64,000 bases of DNA, from positions 2,914,001-2,978,000 of the forward strand of contig NC_017093.1 of NCBI RefSeq assembly GCF_000284295.1, written 5' to 3'. Numbering within the stretch: position 1 is the stretch's first letter; each line of letters begins with the position of its first letter. A program made the position numbers and the translations under genes. Below, piece after piece: positions 16,903 to 26,071 of the stretch. The notes below the pieces were generated by a model. That model saw only the letters and a list, made by a program, of their open reading frames with translations. It was not told the DNA's origin and made no database searches. The DNA is from Actinoplanes missouriensis 431. Its GTDB lineage: Bacteria > Actinomycetota > Actinomycetes > Mycobacteriales > Micromonosporaceae.

Positions 16903-18315
16903 ATGGAGAGACGCGACTTCCTGGGAATGGGCATCGGGGTGCTCGGCGCGGCAGGCCTGGCCGCGTGCGGCAGCGGGTCCGAGTCCCCGTCCCCGGCCCC
17001 GGCGGAGGTGCCGAAGGAACTGCTCGACGCCGCCGCGGGACTCAAGGGCTCCGCGATGGGCATGCTGTCGCAGAAGCTGTACTCGACGGCGGCCAACGAG
17101 GCGCTCGACGCCTCGATCCGGAAATTCGCCGAGGCCAGCGGGACGAAGATCGAGAACAGCCTGGTCCAGGCCGACGCCGGCGACGTGGTCGCGAAGATCG
17201 ACGCTGAGGTCAAGGGCGGTGTGGCCCGCGACCTGGCGTTCATGACCGACTCCCGGTTCATCGCGCAGTTCCACGCGCTGGGCGACCTGGAGGACGTGAC
17301 CGAGACCGTCGAGGCGCTGACCGCCCGGTACGGCGAGCCCTGCGCCGAGGCCAAGAACTTCTGCGTCTTCGACGGCAAGTGGTACGCGATCCCGTACCAC
17401 TTCATCGGGATCGGATCGTTCCTGCGCAAGGACTGGATGCAGGAAAAGGGGATCACGCCCAAGGACTCCTACAGCTGGGAGGAGCTGCGTGACGTCTGCC
17501 TGGCGATCTCCGACCCGGGCAAGCGCCGCTTCGGCTGGGGGATGTCCGTCAACCGCTCCGGCGACGGCAACGGCATGATCGAGGCGCTGATCAACGCGTA
17601 CGGCGGGGCGATCGCCTCCAACGACGGCCGCAAGGTCACCTTCGACTCCCCGGAGACCGTGCAGGCGGTCACCTTCCTCGGCGACATCTACACCGACCCG
17701 AAGTACAAGCCGATGCTGCCGCCCGGCGTGGACAGCTGGACCGACACCAGCAACAACGAGAACTGGCTGGCCGGCGTCCTCGGATACACCCGCAACAGCT
17801 TCAGCGTCTACGCCGACTCCAAGACCAAGAAGAACCCGGTGTACGACCGGACGCACGTCTTCTCCGACTGCACCGGCCCGGCCACCGACACGTCGCTGCT
17901 GCTCGGCCAGTCGCAGGGCTTCGTCGTGTTCAAGGGCGCGAAGAACGGCGCCCTGGCCCGGCTCCTGGCGCAATACCTGATCACCGCGCCCGCGCTGGTC
18001 GGCGTCGCGAAGGAGGCGCCCGGCCTGGCGATGCCCGCCTGGGCGAAGGTGTGGGACGCCGACCCGTTCTTCGCGAGCGGCGACCCCGCGTTCCCGATGC
18101 TGCGCACCATGTCCCAGCAGTCACTGCCGCTCAAGACCGCGAACGGCCTGAGCTTCCCGCAGAAGGCCAGCGCCGGGCAGCAGGCCGTCATCGCGGCCTA
18201 CGTGCTGACCGACATGATGCAGCAGGTCGTGCAGGGGGCGGCGCCCGCGAAGGCGGTCACCGACGCGGACGCCAGGATGAAGCAGATCTTCGCCCAGCAG
18301 GGGCTGCCGCAGTGA
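16903..18315 (+). CDS. Sugar ABC transporter solute-binding lipoprotein
   Basis: 470 aa. The N-terminus MERRDFLGMGIGVLGAAG carries a twin-arginine signal and a lipobox LAAC at about residue 23, so it is Tat-exported and lipid-anchored. The rest is a family 1-type carbohydrate-binding protein (DLAFMTDSRFIAQFHALGDL, AIPYHFIGIGSFLRKDWM, SYSWEELRDVC). It captures an oligosaccharide, probably xylo-oligosaccharides given the neighbouring xylanase, and delivers it to the permease encoded next. The stop overlaps the permease start. No ATPase is present; a shared MsiK-type ATPase elsewhere is the usual solution in actinomycetes. Confidence 0.9.
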   Translation: MERRDFLGMGIGVLGAAGLAACGSGSESPSPAPAEVPKELLDAAAGLKGSAMGMLSQKLYSTAANEALDASIRKFAEASGTKIENSLVQADAGDVVAKIDAEVKGGVARDLAFMTDSRFIAQFHALGDLEDVTETVEALTARYGEPCAEAKNFCVFDGKWYAIPYHFIGIGSFLRKDWMQEKGITPKDSYSWEELRDVCLAISDPGKRRFGWGMSVNRSGDGNGMIEALINAYGGAIASNDGRKVTFDSPETVQAVTFLGDIYTDPKYKPMLPPGVDSWTDTSNNENWLAGVLGYTRNSFSVYADSKTKKNPVYDRTHVFSDCTGPATDTSLLLGQSQGFVVFKGAKNGALARLLAQYLITAPALVGVAKEAPGLAMPAWAKVWDADPFFASGDPAFPMLRTMSQQSLPLKTANGLSFPQKASAGQQAVIAAYVLTDMMQQVVQGAAPAKAVTDADARMKQIFAQQGLPQ

Positions 18316-20285
18316 GCTCGGTCCGCACCCCACCGGCCCCGGTGGTGAGGGAGCCATTACCACCGGGGCCTGGCTCCCTCACCCCGGCCGAACGGCGGCT
18401 GGGCCGCGACTGGCGGCTCGCGGCGCTGTTCCTGACACCCACCGCCGTCCTCGTCGGCGCGCTGGTGCTGGTGCCGATCATTCAGTCGTTCGTCACCAGC
18501 ACCACCGAGCGGCACGGCGCGGCGAGCGTCTTCGTCGGTCTCGACAACTATCGGGCGCTCGCCGGGGACGCGCAGTTCCGTACCGGCGTGGTGAATTCGT
18601 TCGTCTTCACGGCGTACGCCGAAGTCTTCAAGGTCGTTCTGGGTCTGGCCGCGGCTCTGCTGCTGCACCGGGTGCGCCGTGGCCGCGCGCTGCTGACCGG
18701 GCTGCTGCTGGTGCCGTGGGTGGTGCCGACGGTGGTCACGGCGTTCAGCTGGCGCGCTCTGCTCGACCCGATCTTCGGCAGCGTCAACACGCTGCTCACC
18801 GCCTCGGGCATCGGCCCGCTGCTGGCGAGTCTGCATCTGGTGGACAGCTGGCCGGCCGGCTGGCTGTCCGACCCGGGGCTGGCCATGCCGTCGGTGATCC
18901 TGGTCAACGTCTGGAAGGGGGTGCCGTTCTTCACCGTCTGCTTCCTCGCCGGGCTCAAGGCGATCCCGGCCGAGCACTACGAGGCCGCCACCATCGACGG
19001 GGCCTCGTCGTGGCAGCAGCTGCGGCACGTCACGCTGCCCGGCCTGCGCCACGTGATCACCGTGACGGTCACCCTGTCGTCGATCTGGACGTTCAACAAC
19101 TTCGACCTCATCTGGCTGCTCACCCAGGGCGGCCCGGGTGACGTGACAGCGCCGTACGTGCTGGTCGCCTACTCCAAGGCGATCCTGCAACTGCAGTACG
19201 GCGCGGGCGCGGCCGCCACGCTGATCATGCTGCCGATCATCGCCGGCCTGGTGTTCGTCCTGGTCCGGCTGCTGCGCCAGGACTCCGGCAACCGGCCACC
19301 ACGACTGTCCGGCCGCACCCGCGCGGCGCTGAAATGGGGCGTCACCGCGCTCGTCACGGGCCTGCTCCTCGGGGCGTCGCCGGAGATCTTCTGGCGGGCC
19401 GCGGTGGTCCTCGCGGTGATCCTGCTGATCGCGGCCGCGGTCGGGCGGGCGGCGTCCGCATCCCCGGCGCTGTCGCGAGCCGGGTCGGCGCTCGCGCTGG
19501 CCGGGCTGCTCGTCTTCGTGCTCGGTCCGATGTACTGGATCGCGGTCACCGCGTTCAAATCGGAGAGCCAGATCGTCTCGCGCGTCAGCGACCTGTGGCC
19601 GGCGCCGTGGACCCTCGAACAGTTCGGCGCGCTCGTCGCCAACCAGCCGTTCGGCCGCTGGTACCTCAACACGATCATGGTGTCGGCGGCGTCGACCGCG
19701 GTGGCGCTGGTCTGCGCCGCCCTGGGCGGGTACGCGCTGGCCCGGCTGCGGTTCCGCGGCGCCCAGGGCTTCACCGTGACGGTACTGCTCACCTACGTGA
19801 TGCCCGGCGCGCTGCTGTTCATCCCGCTCTACCAGCTGCTCATCGAGACCCGGCTGACCGACTCGCTGTGGTCGCTGGTGCTCACCTACCCGACGTTCAC
19901 GCTGCCGTTCGCCACCTGGCTGCTGACCGGCTACTTCGCGTCGATCCCGGTCGACCTGGAGGAGGCGGCGCTGGTCGACGGCAGCACCCGCTTGCAGGCG
20001 TTCCGCCGGGTGGTGCTGCCGCTGGCCAAGCCGGGCCTGCTCGCGGTCGGGCTGTTCACCCTGACCAACGCCTGGAACGAGTTCCTCTTCGCCTTCGTGT
20101 TCATCACCAAGGACGAGTTCAAGACGCTCCCGGTCGGCATGCAGTCGATGATCGCCGGGGACGTCGTGCCGCAGGGTCAGCTCGCCGCCGCGTCGCTGCT
20201 GGTCAGCATCCCGGTGGTGGTCATGTACGCGTTCGGGCAGCGCTTCCTCACCGAGGGGCTCACGGCGGGCGCGGTGAAGGGCTGA
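18312..20285 (+). CDS. Fused MalF-MalG type sugar ABC permease
   Basis: 657 aa, starting at a GTG that overlaps the upstream stop (GTGA). Two complete permease halves are joined in one frame. The first (about residues 35-330) has the EAA loop EAATIDGASSWQQLRHVTLP; the second (about 395-657) has EEAALVDGSTRLQAFRRVVL and ends GLTAGAVKG like a normal MalG protein. The linker (about 330-395) adds two extra hydrophobic helices (LKWGVTALVTGLLLGA, AAVVLAVILLIAAAVG), which would keep the topology of the second half right. No stop or frame break occurs between halves. Normally these are two genes. The pair forms the membrane channel for the lipoprotein encoded upstream. Confidence 0.9.
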   Translation: MSSVRTPPAPVVREPLPPGPGSLTPAERRLGRDWRLAALFLTPTAVLVGALVLVPIIQSFVTSTTERHGAASVFVGLDNYRALAGDAQFRTGVVNSFVFTAYAEVFKVVLGLAAALLLHRVRRGRALLTGLLLVPWVVPTVVTAFSWRALLDPIFGSVNTLLTASGIGPLLASLHLVDSWPAGWLSDPGLAMPSVILVNVWKGVPFFTVCFLAGLKAIPAEHYEAATIDGASSWQQLRHVTLPGLRHVITVTVTLSSIWTFNNFDLIWLLTQGGPGDVTAPYVLVAYSKAILQLQYGAGAAATLIMLPIIAGLVFVLVRLLRQDSGNRPPRLSGRTRAALKWGVTALVTGLLLGASPEIFWRAAVVLAVILLIAAAVGRAASASPALSRAGSALALAGLLVFVLGPMYWIAVTAFKSESQIVSRVSDLWPAPWTLEQFGALVANQPFGRWYLNTIMVSAASTAVALVCAALGGYALARLRFRGAQGFTVTVLLTYVMPGALLFIPLYQLLIETRLTDSLWSLVLTYPTFTLPFATWLLTGYFASIPVDLEEAALVDGSTRLQAFRRVVLPLAKPGLLAVGLFTLTNAWNEFLFAFVFITKDEFKTLPVGMQSMIAGDVVPQGQLAAASLLVSIPVVVMYAFGQRFLTEGLTAGAVKG

Positions 20286-20303
20286 CCATGGGGATCAGCC
20301 CTT
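20277..20303. terminator. Bidirectional hairpin between permease and xylanase genes
   Basis: AAGGGCTGA (20277-20285) pairs with TCAGCCCTT (20295-20303) over a 9-base loop, overlapping the permease stop codon; the convergent xylanase gene ends just beyond. Confidence 0.6.
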
Positions 20304-20317
20304 CCGATCGCCGGTGC

Positions 20318-21466
20318 TCAGCGGCGCGGCGCGCCGGCGGCGAGCGCCAGGTCCTGCTGCAGGACGTGGTACTGGCCCTTCGGGTTCAGCTGCTCGTCGT
20401 AGATCAGGGCGGCGCCCTCCTGCGGGTCGTCGAACCAGCCCGGCACCCACGAGTACGCGTCACCGAAGCCCCACGGCGTGAAGGAGATGCAGGCGCGGAC
20501 GGCCAGGCAGGCCTTCAGCGTCCGCGACCAGTAACTCTCCTGGGCGTACGAGGCCAGCGGGTTGACCGGCTCGTTGACCGCCTCGGGCTTGGTGGCGGTG
20601 CGCACGTCGACCTCGGTGAGCGCGACCTTCTGTCCCAGCGCGGCGAACCGTTCCAGGTTGTTCTGCAGGTCCGGGTATCCGTACTGGGTGGAGAGGTGAC
20701 CCTGGAAACCGACGCCGTGGATCGGCACCCGCTGCGCCTTGAGCGACCTGACCAGCTCGTACACCGCGTTGCTCTTGGGCCCGGTGAACTCGAGGTTGTA
20801 GTCGTTGTAGAACAGCAGCGCCTTCGGGTCGGCCTGGTGCGCCCAGCGGAACGCGTCGGCGATGTAACCGGTGCCGCCCCACGCCTTGTACCAGATGGTC
20901 TGGCGCGGCTCGCCGTTGTCGTCGAACGCCTCGTTGACCACGTCCCACTGCCAGATCTGGCCCTTGAAGTGGCGCATCTGCGCGAAGATGTGCTTCTTGA
21001 GGGCCGCCTTCACCTCGTCGTCGGACAGGGTGGTGGTGTAGCCGTCGCTGGACAGCCAGGCGGGCAGCTGGTTGTGCCAGAGCAGCGTGTGACCGCGGAC
21101 CAGCTGACGGTTCTTCTTGGCGAACGCGACGAGCTGGTCGGCCTTCTCCCAGGTGTAGACGCCGCGGACGGCCTCCACCTCGGCCCACTTCATCACGTTC
21201 TCCGCGGTGACGCTGGAGAACTGCTCGGCGGCGATCCGCGTGTACTCCTCGTTGGCGCCGAGCTCGTCGGCGTTGATGGCGGTGCCGATGCGCAGGCCGG
21301 TGCGCGCGCCGAGCGCCCGCAGCGAATCGGCCGGGTAGGCCGGCCCGGCCGACGGGCGGTCGGCGGCCGGGCCGGGGACCGCGGTGGCGGAACCGGCGAA
21401 CGCGAGCTGTCCGGCCAGCAGCACGGCGGCGCCGGCTATGGGGGCGAGAAGTCGATGACGACGCAT
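20318..21466 (-). CDS. Secreted GH10 endo-1,4-beta-xylanase
   Basis: 382 aa with a signal peptide (RRHRLLAPIAGAAVLLAG, cleavage near residue 28) and a single GH10 (beta/alpha)8 barrel. The acid/base is E179 in WDVVNEAFDD and the nucleophile E285 in LTEVDVRT; KWAEVEAVRGVYTWEKAD, HTLLWHNQLP and TPWGFGDAYSW are the other conserved GH10 stretches. No carbohydrate-binding module follows. The start behind AAGGAG is clear. It would cut xylan outside the cell into xylo-oligosaccharides for the adjacent importer. Divergent from the IlvD/Edd gene with 131 bases between starts that contain a repeated CCGGAAGTT(T/A)CG element. Confidence 0.95.
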   Translation of the reverse strand: MRRHRLLAPIAGAAVLLAGQLAFAGSATAVPGPAADRPSAGPAYPADSLRALGARTGLRIGTAINADELGANEEYTRIAAEQFSSVTAENVMKWAEVEAVRGVYTWEKADQLVAFAKKNRQLVRGHTLLWHNQLPAWLSSDGYTTTLSDDEVKAALKKHIFAQMRHFKGQIWQWDVVNEAFDDNGEPRQTIWYKAWGGTGYIADAFRWAHQADPKALLFYNDYNLEFTGPKSNAVYELVRSLKAQRVPIHGVGFQGHLSTQYGYPDLQNNLERFAALGQKVALTEVDVRTATKPEAVNEPVNPLASYAQESYWSRTLKACLAVRACISFTPWGFGDAYSWVPGWFDDPQEGAALIYDEQLNPKGQYHVLQQDLALAAGAPRR

Positions 21467-21487
21467 GGAAGCTCCTTGCGATTTCGT

Positions 21488-21584
21488 CCGGAAGTTTCGG
21501 TGGTTTTCCGGAAGCAACGATCGCAATCTATGCACGAGCGGGGAAGTGGTCAAGGATGGACCTACACAGGCCCCGGAAGTTACG
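21488..21584. promoter_or_regulatory. Repeated CCGGAAGTT(T/A)CG element in divergent promoter
   Basis: CCGGAAGTTTCGG (21488-21500, an imperfect palindrome with one mismatch) and CCGGAAGTTACG (21573-21584, overlapping the dehydratase ribosome site) flank the xylanase/dehydratase intergenic region; a TTCCGGAA palindrome lies at 21506-21513. They resemble the CGAAA-TTTCG xylan operator pattern of streptomycetes. Confidence 0.4.
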
Positions 21585-21597
21585 AAGGAGGCTGGCG

Positions 21598-23310
21598 ATG
21601 CAGCGACGCAGTGCACAGTGGTACGCCGGTGACGACCGGAACAGCTACATCCACCGCGCCTGGATGCGCCGGGGCCTGCCGGCCGACGCGTTCGACGGGC
21701 GCCCGCACATCGCCATCGCCAACACCGCCTCGGACCTGACCCCGTGCAACGCCCACTTCGACGAGGTCGCCCGCAGCGTCGCCGACGGCATCCACCGGGC
21801 GGGCGGCGTCGCGCTGAACCTGCCCGTCGTGTCGATCGGCGAGACCCAGGTCCGGCCCACCGCGATGCTGTGGCGAAACATGGCCGCGATGGCGATCGAG
21901 GAGATGCTGCGCGCCAACCCGATCGACGGCGTCGTCCTGCTCGGCGGCTGCGACAAGACCATCCCCGCGCTGCTCATGGGCGCCGCCTCGGTCGACCTGC
22001 CGGCCGTCGTGATGCCCGGCGGCCCGATGCTGACCGGCACCTTCCGGGGCGTGCCGCTCGGCTGCGGCACCGACGTGTGGAAGCTGAGCGAGGAGGTCCG
22101 GGCCGGCACCCTGAGCGCCGCCGAGTTCACCCGCTCCGAGTCATCGATGATCAGGAGCAAGGGCCACTGCAACACCATGGGTACGGCGTCGACCATGGGC
22201 CTGCTCGCCGAAGTGCTCGGCATGACCCTGCCGGGGGTGGCCGGCACGCCCGCCCCGGACAGCCGGCTGCTGGAGGCCGCCCACGCGACCGGGGTGCTCG
22301 CCGTCGGCCTGGTCGACGCGGACCGCCGCCCGAGCCAGGTGATGACCCGCGGCTCGTTCCTCAACGCGATCGTCGCGCTCGCCGCCCTGGGCGGCTCCAC
22401 CAACGCCGTCGTGCACCTGCTGGCCATCGCCGGCCGGCTCGGCGTGCCGCTGTCCCAGGACGACTTCGACACCACCGGCGCCGACGTTCCGCTGCTGGTC
22501 GACCTGCTCCCGGCCGGCCGCTTCCTGATGGACGACCTCTACCGCGCCGGCGGTCTGCACGCCGTCCTCGCCGAGGTCCGTGACCTGCTCGACCCGTCCG
22601 CGATCACGGTCACCGGCCGGCCGCTGACCGAGCACCTCGGCGACGCCCGCGTCCACGACCGCGAGGTGATCCGGCCGCGGGCCGAACCGTTGCTGCCGCA
22701 CGCCGGGATCGCGGTCCTCTACGGCAACCTGGCGCCGGACGGCGCGGTCGTCAAACCGGCCGCCGCGTCCGAGCACTTGCTGCGCCACCGGGGTCCGGCC
22801 GTGGTCTTCGACTCCGTCGAGGACCTGCACGCCCGGCTCGACGACCCGGACCTGGACGTCACCGCCGACTCGGTGCTGGTGCTGCGCGGCTGCGGTCCCA
22901 AGGGCTATCCGGGCATGCCGGAGGTGTCCAACATGCCGCTGCCGGCGAAACTCCTCGAACAGGGGGTCCGCGACATGGTCCGGGTCTGCGACGGGCGGAT
23001 GTCGGGTACGGCGTACGGCACGGTGGTCCTGCACGTCGCCCCGGAAGCCGCGGCGGGCGGGCCGCTCGCCCGGGTCCGCACCGGCGACATGATCATCCTC
23101 GACGTCGCGAACCGGCGCCTCGACGCCGACGTCCCGGCCGAGGAGTGGGCCGCCCGCGAGCCGTCACCGGAGGCGGCGAAAGCCTACGCGGCGCCGTCCC
23201 GCGGCTGGGAGCGTCTCTACGTCGACACCGTCGGCCAGGCCGACACCGGCGCCGACTGCGACTTCCTGCGCGGCGCGAGCGGCGACCGCGTCTCCCGCGA
23301 GTCCCACTGA
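21598..23310 (+). CDS. IlvD/Edd family dehydratase, likely pentonate dehydratase
   Basis: 570 aa starting MQRRSAQWYAGDDRNSY behind AGGAGG. The three iron-sulphur cysteine regions of the family are present: SDLTPCNAHF, LLGGCDKTIPALLMGAAS and SKGHCNTMGTASTMG, as are RGCGPKGYPGMPEV and CDGRMSGTAYG near the C-terminus. The family dehydrates sugar acids or dihydroxy acids. Sequence details (YIHRAWMRRGLP start, GTFRGVPLGCGTDVWKL) and the xylanase/importer/FAH context favour a sugar acid dehydratase (xylonate or arabonate) over branched-chain amino acid synthesis. Together with the FAH protein it would convert pentonate to alpha-ketoglutarate semialdehyde; the dehydrogenases needed are not in the window. 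Confidence 0.85.
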   Translation: MQRRSAQWYAGDDRNSYIHRAWMRRGLPADAFDGRPHIAIANTASDLTPCNAHFDEVARSVADGIHRAGGVALNLPVVSIGETQVRPTAMLWRNMAAMAIEEMLRANPIDGVVLLGGCDKTIPALLMGAASVDLPAVVMPGGPMLTGTFRGVPLGCGTDVWKLSEEVRAGTLSAAEFTRSESSMIRSKGHCNTMGTASTMGLLAEVLGMTLPGVAGTPAPDSRLLEAAHATGVLAVGLVDADRRPSQVMTRGSFLNAIVALAALGGSTNAVVHLLAIAGRLGVPLSQDDFDTTGADVPLLVDLLPAGRFLMDDLYRAGGLHAVLAEVRDLLDPSAITVTGRPLTEHLGDARVHDREVIRPRAEPLLPHAGIAVLYGNLAPDGAVVKPAAASEHLLRHRGPAVVFDSVEDLHARLDDPDLDVTADSVLVLRGCGPKGYPGMPEVSNMPLPAKLLEQGVRDMVRVCDGRMSGTAYGTVVLHVAPEAAAGGPLARVRTGDMIILDVANRRLDADVPAEEWAAREPSPEAAKAYAAPSRGWERLYVDTVGQADTGADCDFLRGASGDRVSRESH

Positions 23311-23311
23311 C

Positions 23312-24426
23312 CTAGTGGTGGCTCCGCGCCACCTGACGCGGCGCAGAGGGCCTGGGCGCCTTCGCCGCCTTCTGGGCGTACATCGCCAGGTCGGCCTCGT
23401 GCAGCAACGCGTCACCGCTGCACCCGGCGTCACCGATGGCCACGCCGATGCTCGCGCCGACCCGGACCTCCTGGCCGAGGACCATCATCGGCAGCCCGAT
23501 CGCCGCGGCCAGGTCGGCCGCCCGGGCACGCGCCTCGTCACCGGTCAGCGGCTGCGTCCAGAGCATGCCGAACTCGTCACCACCCAGCCGGGCCGCGACG
23601 TCGCCGGGCCCGGTGAACTCGCGCAACCGGAGCGCCACGGCCGCGAGCACCGCGTCGCCGGCGGCGTGCCCGTACGTATCGTTGATCGGTTTGAATCCGT
23701 CGAGGTCGATCAGGAGAACGACACGGGCGTCGGTGTGCTCGTCGAGGCGCCGCTGGAACATCGCGCGATTGGCGAGACCGGTCAGCGCGTCGTGGAACGC
23801 GCGATGCTCCATCTCCGCCGCGAGACGGTTCACCTCGGCGACCTTGGCGTCGACGATCCGCAGCAGTCGGGCGTTGTCGGCGAACGCGGTCAGCTGCCGC
23901 ACCACCACCAGCGCCGAGCTCACCGCCGAACCCGCCACCACGATCCAGGTGGCCGTCTGCCAGCCGGTCACCGCGAGCACCCCGATCAGCAGGGCGAAAC
24001 TGCGGAAGACCACGACCGCCCCGCCCCGGCGATGCCGGCAGCGCCCGCCGTCACCGCGTAGTAGCAGCCCAGCGTGGCCGCGAACGTCAGCACCGTGGCC
24101 GCGTCGAGCAGGAACCGCACCCGTTCACGCCGGGTGGCGAACCCCATCGGCATGGCGAGCAGCGCGACGACCATGCAGGCGGTCCCGGCGAAGATGCCGA
24201 TGCTGTACGCCGGGCCGCCGATCAGCGCCGCCATGCTCGTGGGCGCGCGCAGGTAGGTGCCGAACTGCCAGGCGTCGCTGACGAAGAAGACCGCGCCGGC
24301 GAGGCTGACCGAGCCTCACATCCGCCGTTCCACGGCCGTGGCGTCCGGGTTGGGCCAGATCCGCCGGCCGTTGATCGCGGTGATCGCGGTCAGGATCATC
24401 AGCATCGGCCAGACCACCGCCGCCAT
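23312..24426 (-). pseudogene. Diguanylate cyclase broken by stop and frameshift
   Basis: Three pieces of one membrane GGDEF protein are visible. From ATG 24426 a membrane segment (AAVVWPMLMILTAITAING) ends in ATG-TGA, with the TGA at 24316-24318. The same frame reopens after it (VSLAGAVFFVSDAWQFGTYL, then MAALIGGPAYSIGIFAG and further helices) until about 24020, where the reading shifts by one base in a G-rich run and continues in another frame as VVFRSFALLIGVLAVTG. That frame carries an intact GGDEF domain with HDALTGLANR, DLDGFKPINDTYGH and ARLGGDEF. The N-terminal helices also appear shortened. It would have made cyclic di-GMP. The C-terminal piece alone might be translated from GTG codons near 24000, but full function is unlikely. 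Confidence 0.75.
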
Positions 24427-24444
24427 GACCCGGCCGGATCGGTG

Positions 24445-26067
24445 TCAGAGGCGGCTCCAGCGCTGGTTGGCGGCGGCGGTGCAGGTCCACAGGATGATCG
24501 GGCTGTTGTTGGCGGTGGCGGCGGCGTTCACGTCGAGGCATTTGCCGGACCGGGCGCCGCGGACCGTGCCGTCGGACTGCAGCGTCCACTGCTGGTTGGC
24601 GCCGGATCCGCAGGTCCAGAGGATCACCCGGGTGCCGTCGGTGACGCCGTTCTGCTCGGCGTCGAGGCATCTGCCGCCGATGCGCAGCTGTCCCGACGCG
24701 CTGGTGATGATCTGGGTGATGCCGCCGTTGCAGTCCCAGACGACGGCCTGCGCGCCGTCGGCGGGGGCGCCGCCGAGCACGTCCAGGCAGCGCCCGGAGC
24801 CCGCGCCGCGCAGGCTGAACGTGGGGGTCGGCTCGGTGGAGCCGGTCCGGACCCGGTACATGACCACGCCGTGCGGCGGGACTGTCGCGCTGATCGCCGA
24901 CGAGGTGTTGCGTGCGGCCTTGGTCCAGACGTCGAACAGCTGGTATCCGCTCGCCGCGCCCAGGCCGGCCTCGGCGGCCGTGGTGGAGACCGTGGCAGCG
25001 CTGTTCGACCGGTTGAGCAGGGCGACCGCCGCCGACCCGTCACTGAGCGTCTTCGCCCAGACCTCGGTCTCACCGGAGTCGCGGACCCGCTGGGCCTGCC
25101 GGCCGGCGCTGTCCTGGTTGATCGCCAGCACGTCCGGGTTCGTCAGCACCGAGCGCACGTCGGCGCTCATGGTGGTGATGTCGTTGCCGGCGATCAGCGG
25201 CGCCGCCATGATCGCCCACATGCTGAAGTGCGCCCGGTTCTCGGTCGGGGTGAACGTGCCACGGACGCCGACCTCGAGCATGTCCGGGTCGTTCCAGTGC
25301 TGCGGCCCGGCCCGGGGGTACAGCGGGGCCTGCACGTCCAGGATCTCGGTGACGCCCATGAAGCAGTCGGCGCGGCAGCCGCTGGTCCACGTGTCGGTGA
25401 TGTCCTCGGTGGTGCGCCACATGTCGGCGATCGGGCCCCAGTCGTAGGAGGGGCCGGTGTTGGTGTGGGCGCTGTTCGAGTTGATCGAGTAGACGATCGG
25501 CCGTCCGGTGGCGCGCAGCGCGTCACGCATCGTGGTGAAGCCGGCGATCTGGTCGTTCAGGGTGCCCCACGGCGAGCACCAGTCGTACTTGAGGAAGTCG
25601 ACGCCCCAGGACGCGAAGGTGGTCGCGTCCTGCCGCTCGTGGCCGAGCGCGCCTGTCGCGCCGCCGAGGGCGTTGAAGTACTGGGCGCAGGTCTCCTCGC
25701 GCGGCGCCTGGTAGATGCCGAACTTCAGGCCCTTGCCGTGGATGTAGTCGCCGAGGGCCTTCATGCCGGACGGGAACCGCACCGGGTCGGAGCGCAGGTT
25801 GCCGGCGGCGTCGCGGGTGGTGGCCTGCCAGCAGTCGTCGACGACGACGTACTGGTATCCGGCGGCCTTCATGCCGGAGCTGACCATGGCGTCGGCGGCC
25901 GCGCGGATCTTGGCTTCGGAGATGTCGCAGCCGAAGGTGTTCCAGCTGTTCCAGCCGAGCGGCGGCCGGACCGCGGGGCTGCCGGGAGCGGCCGCGGCCG
26001 GTGCGGGCGCGGTCAGCGCGAGCGCCGCCGCGCCGAGGGCGGCGATCACCGCGACGGTACGCGTCAT
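24445..26067 (-). CDS. Secreted GH27 alpha-galactosidase with ricin-type CBM13
   Basis: 540 aa. Signal peptide to about residue 27 (APAAAA/PGSPAV). GH27 barrel: LGWNSWNTFGCDIS, VVVDDCWQ near 75-81, nucleophile D162 in FLKYDWC, acid/base D222 in the WRTTEDITDTW region, and HWNDPDMLEVG. The DDCW pair fits an alpha-galactosidase; some GH27 enzymes are beta-L-arabinopyranosidases, so that is the alternative. From about residue 415 a ricin B-like CBM13 has three repeats (GRCLDVLGG, GRCLDAEQN, GKCLDVNAA with QQW and QRW ends). It follows the GH43-CBM42 gene by 4 bases, with no own ribosome site, so translation is probably coupled. Acts outside the cell on arabinogalactan or galactan side chains. 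Confidence 0.9.
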   Translation of the reverse strand: MTRTVAVIAALGAAALALTAPAPAAAAPGSPAVRPPLGWNSWNTFGCDISEAKIRAAADAMVSSGMKAAGYQYVVVDDCWQATTRDAAGNLRSDPVRFPSGMKALGDYIHGKGLKFGIYQAPREETCAQYFNALGGATGALGHERQDATTFASWGVDFLKYDWCSPWGTLNDQIAGFTTMRDALRATGRPIVYSINSNSAHTNTGPSYDWGPIADMWRTTEDITDTWTSGCRADCFMGVTEILDVQAPLYPRAGPQHWNDPDMLEVGVRGTFTPTENRAHFSMWAIMAAPLIAGNDITTMSADVRSVLTNPDVLAINQDSAGRQAQRVRDSGETEVWAKTLSDGSAAVALLNRSNSAATVSTTAAEAGLGAASGYQLFDVWTKAARNTSSAISATVPPHGVVMYRVRTGSTEPTPTFSLRGAGSGRCLDVLGGAPADGAQAVVWDCNGGITQIITSASGQLRIGGRCLDAEQNGVTDGTRVILWTCGSGANQQWTLQSDGTVRGARSGKCLDVNAAATANNSPIILWTCTAAANQRWSRL

Positions 26068-26071
26068 CGGC

